A stretch of 15,127 nucleotides of DNA from an uncultured Collinsella sp. (lineage in GTDB: Bacteria > Actinomycetota > Coriobacteriia > Coriobacteriales > Coriobacteriaceae). Below the pieces are notes generated by a model. That model did not search any database. It saw nothing but the letters and a program-made list of their open reading frames with translations, and was not told the DNA's origin. The position numbers were made by a program, and so were the translations under genes. Location: assembly GCA_900549745.1 (NCBI GenBank), contig URPJ01000025.1, positions 1 through 15,127 of the forward strand, read 5' to 3'. Shown in pieces: positions 15,105-15,127 of the stretch. How positions within the stretch are numbered: position 1 is the stretch's first letter; every line of letters starts with the position of its first letter.

Positions 15105-15127
15105 TCTTGGACTTTGAAATTAAGGTT

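Overview
The window looks like ordinary chromosomal DNA from a high-GC anaerobic actinobacterium, most likely a Coriobacteriia member close to Collinsella. This assignment is an inference from base composition, codon style, short AT-rich promoters, purine-rich ribosome binding sites and the overall gene repertoire. No marker gene proves it. I see no rRNA, tRNA, CRISPR array, prophage or insertion sequence, and no gap without a gene exceeds 300 bases.

Layout. Positions 1-1442 hold a branched-chain aminotransferase (ilvE, minus) with a hairpin downstream and a promoter about 150 bases upstream. Positions 1443-3086 hold a DedA-type membrane protein (minus) divergent from serine O-acetyltransferase (cysE, plus), each with its own terminator. 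Positions 3120-7424 hold a compact minus-strand operon: a MarR-type regulator, then two half-ABC exporters with overlapping or abutting reading frames. Its promoter is covered by two 16-base direct repeats that look like the MarR operator. Residue asymmetry between the two ATPase domains indicates a heterodimeric exporter with one degenerate ATP site.

Positions 7473-8634 hold a small orphan protein (minus, 96 aa) divergent from a short nitroreductase-family flavoprotein (plus). Positions 8863-12042 hold three minus-strand genes: a YeiH-type membrane transporter, a Fis-type regulator with a degenerate AAA+ domain, and an arginine-rich single-pass membrane protein of unknown function. A GntR/FCD regulator (plus) lies divergent from yeiH. 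Positions 12993-15032 hold glmS (minus), with a very strong terminator and an unusual cluster of three inverted half-sites over its promoter.

The genes are mostly housekeeping or stress functions: branched-chain amino acid synthesis, cysteine synthesis, amino sugar synthesis for the cell wall, undecaprenyl-phosphate recycling and drug efflux. I did not find a clear novel system. The most unusual items are a regulator of the sigma-54 activator type that has lost the sigma-54 contact loop and the Walker lysine, and a scattered family of short intergenic hairpin units. Those units share a GGGAC(A/G)G core but have different, internally complementary arms. Several dyads that look like operators are also worth checking, upstream of glmS, ilvE and the MarR operon and between yeiH and the Fis-type regulator.
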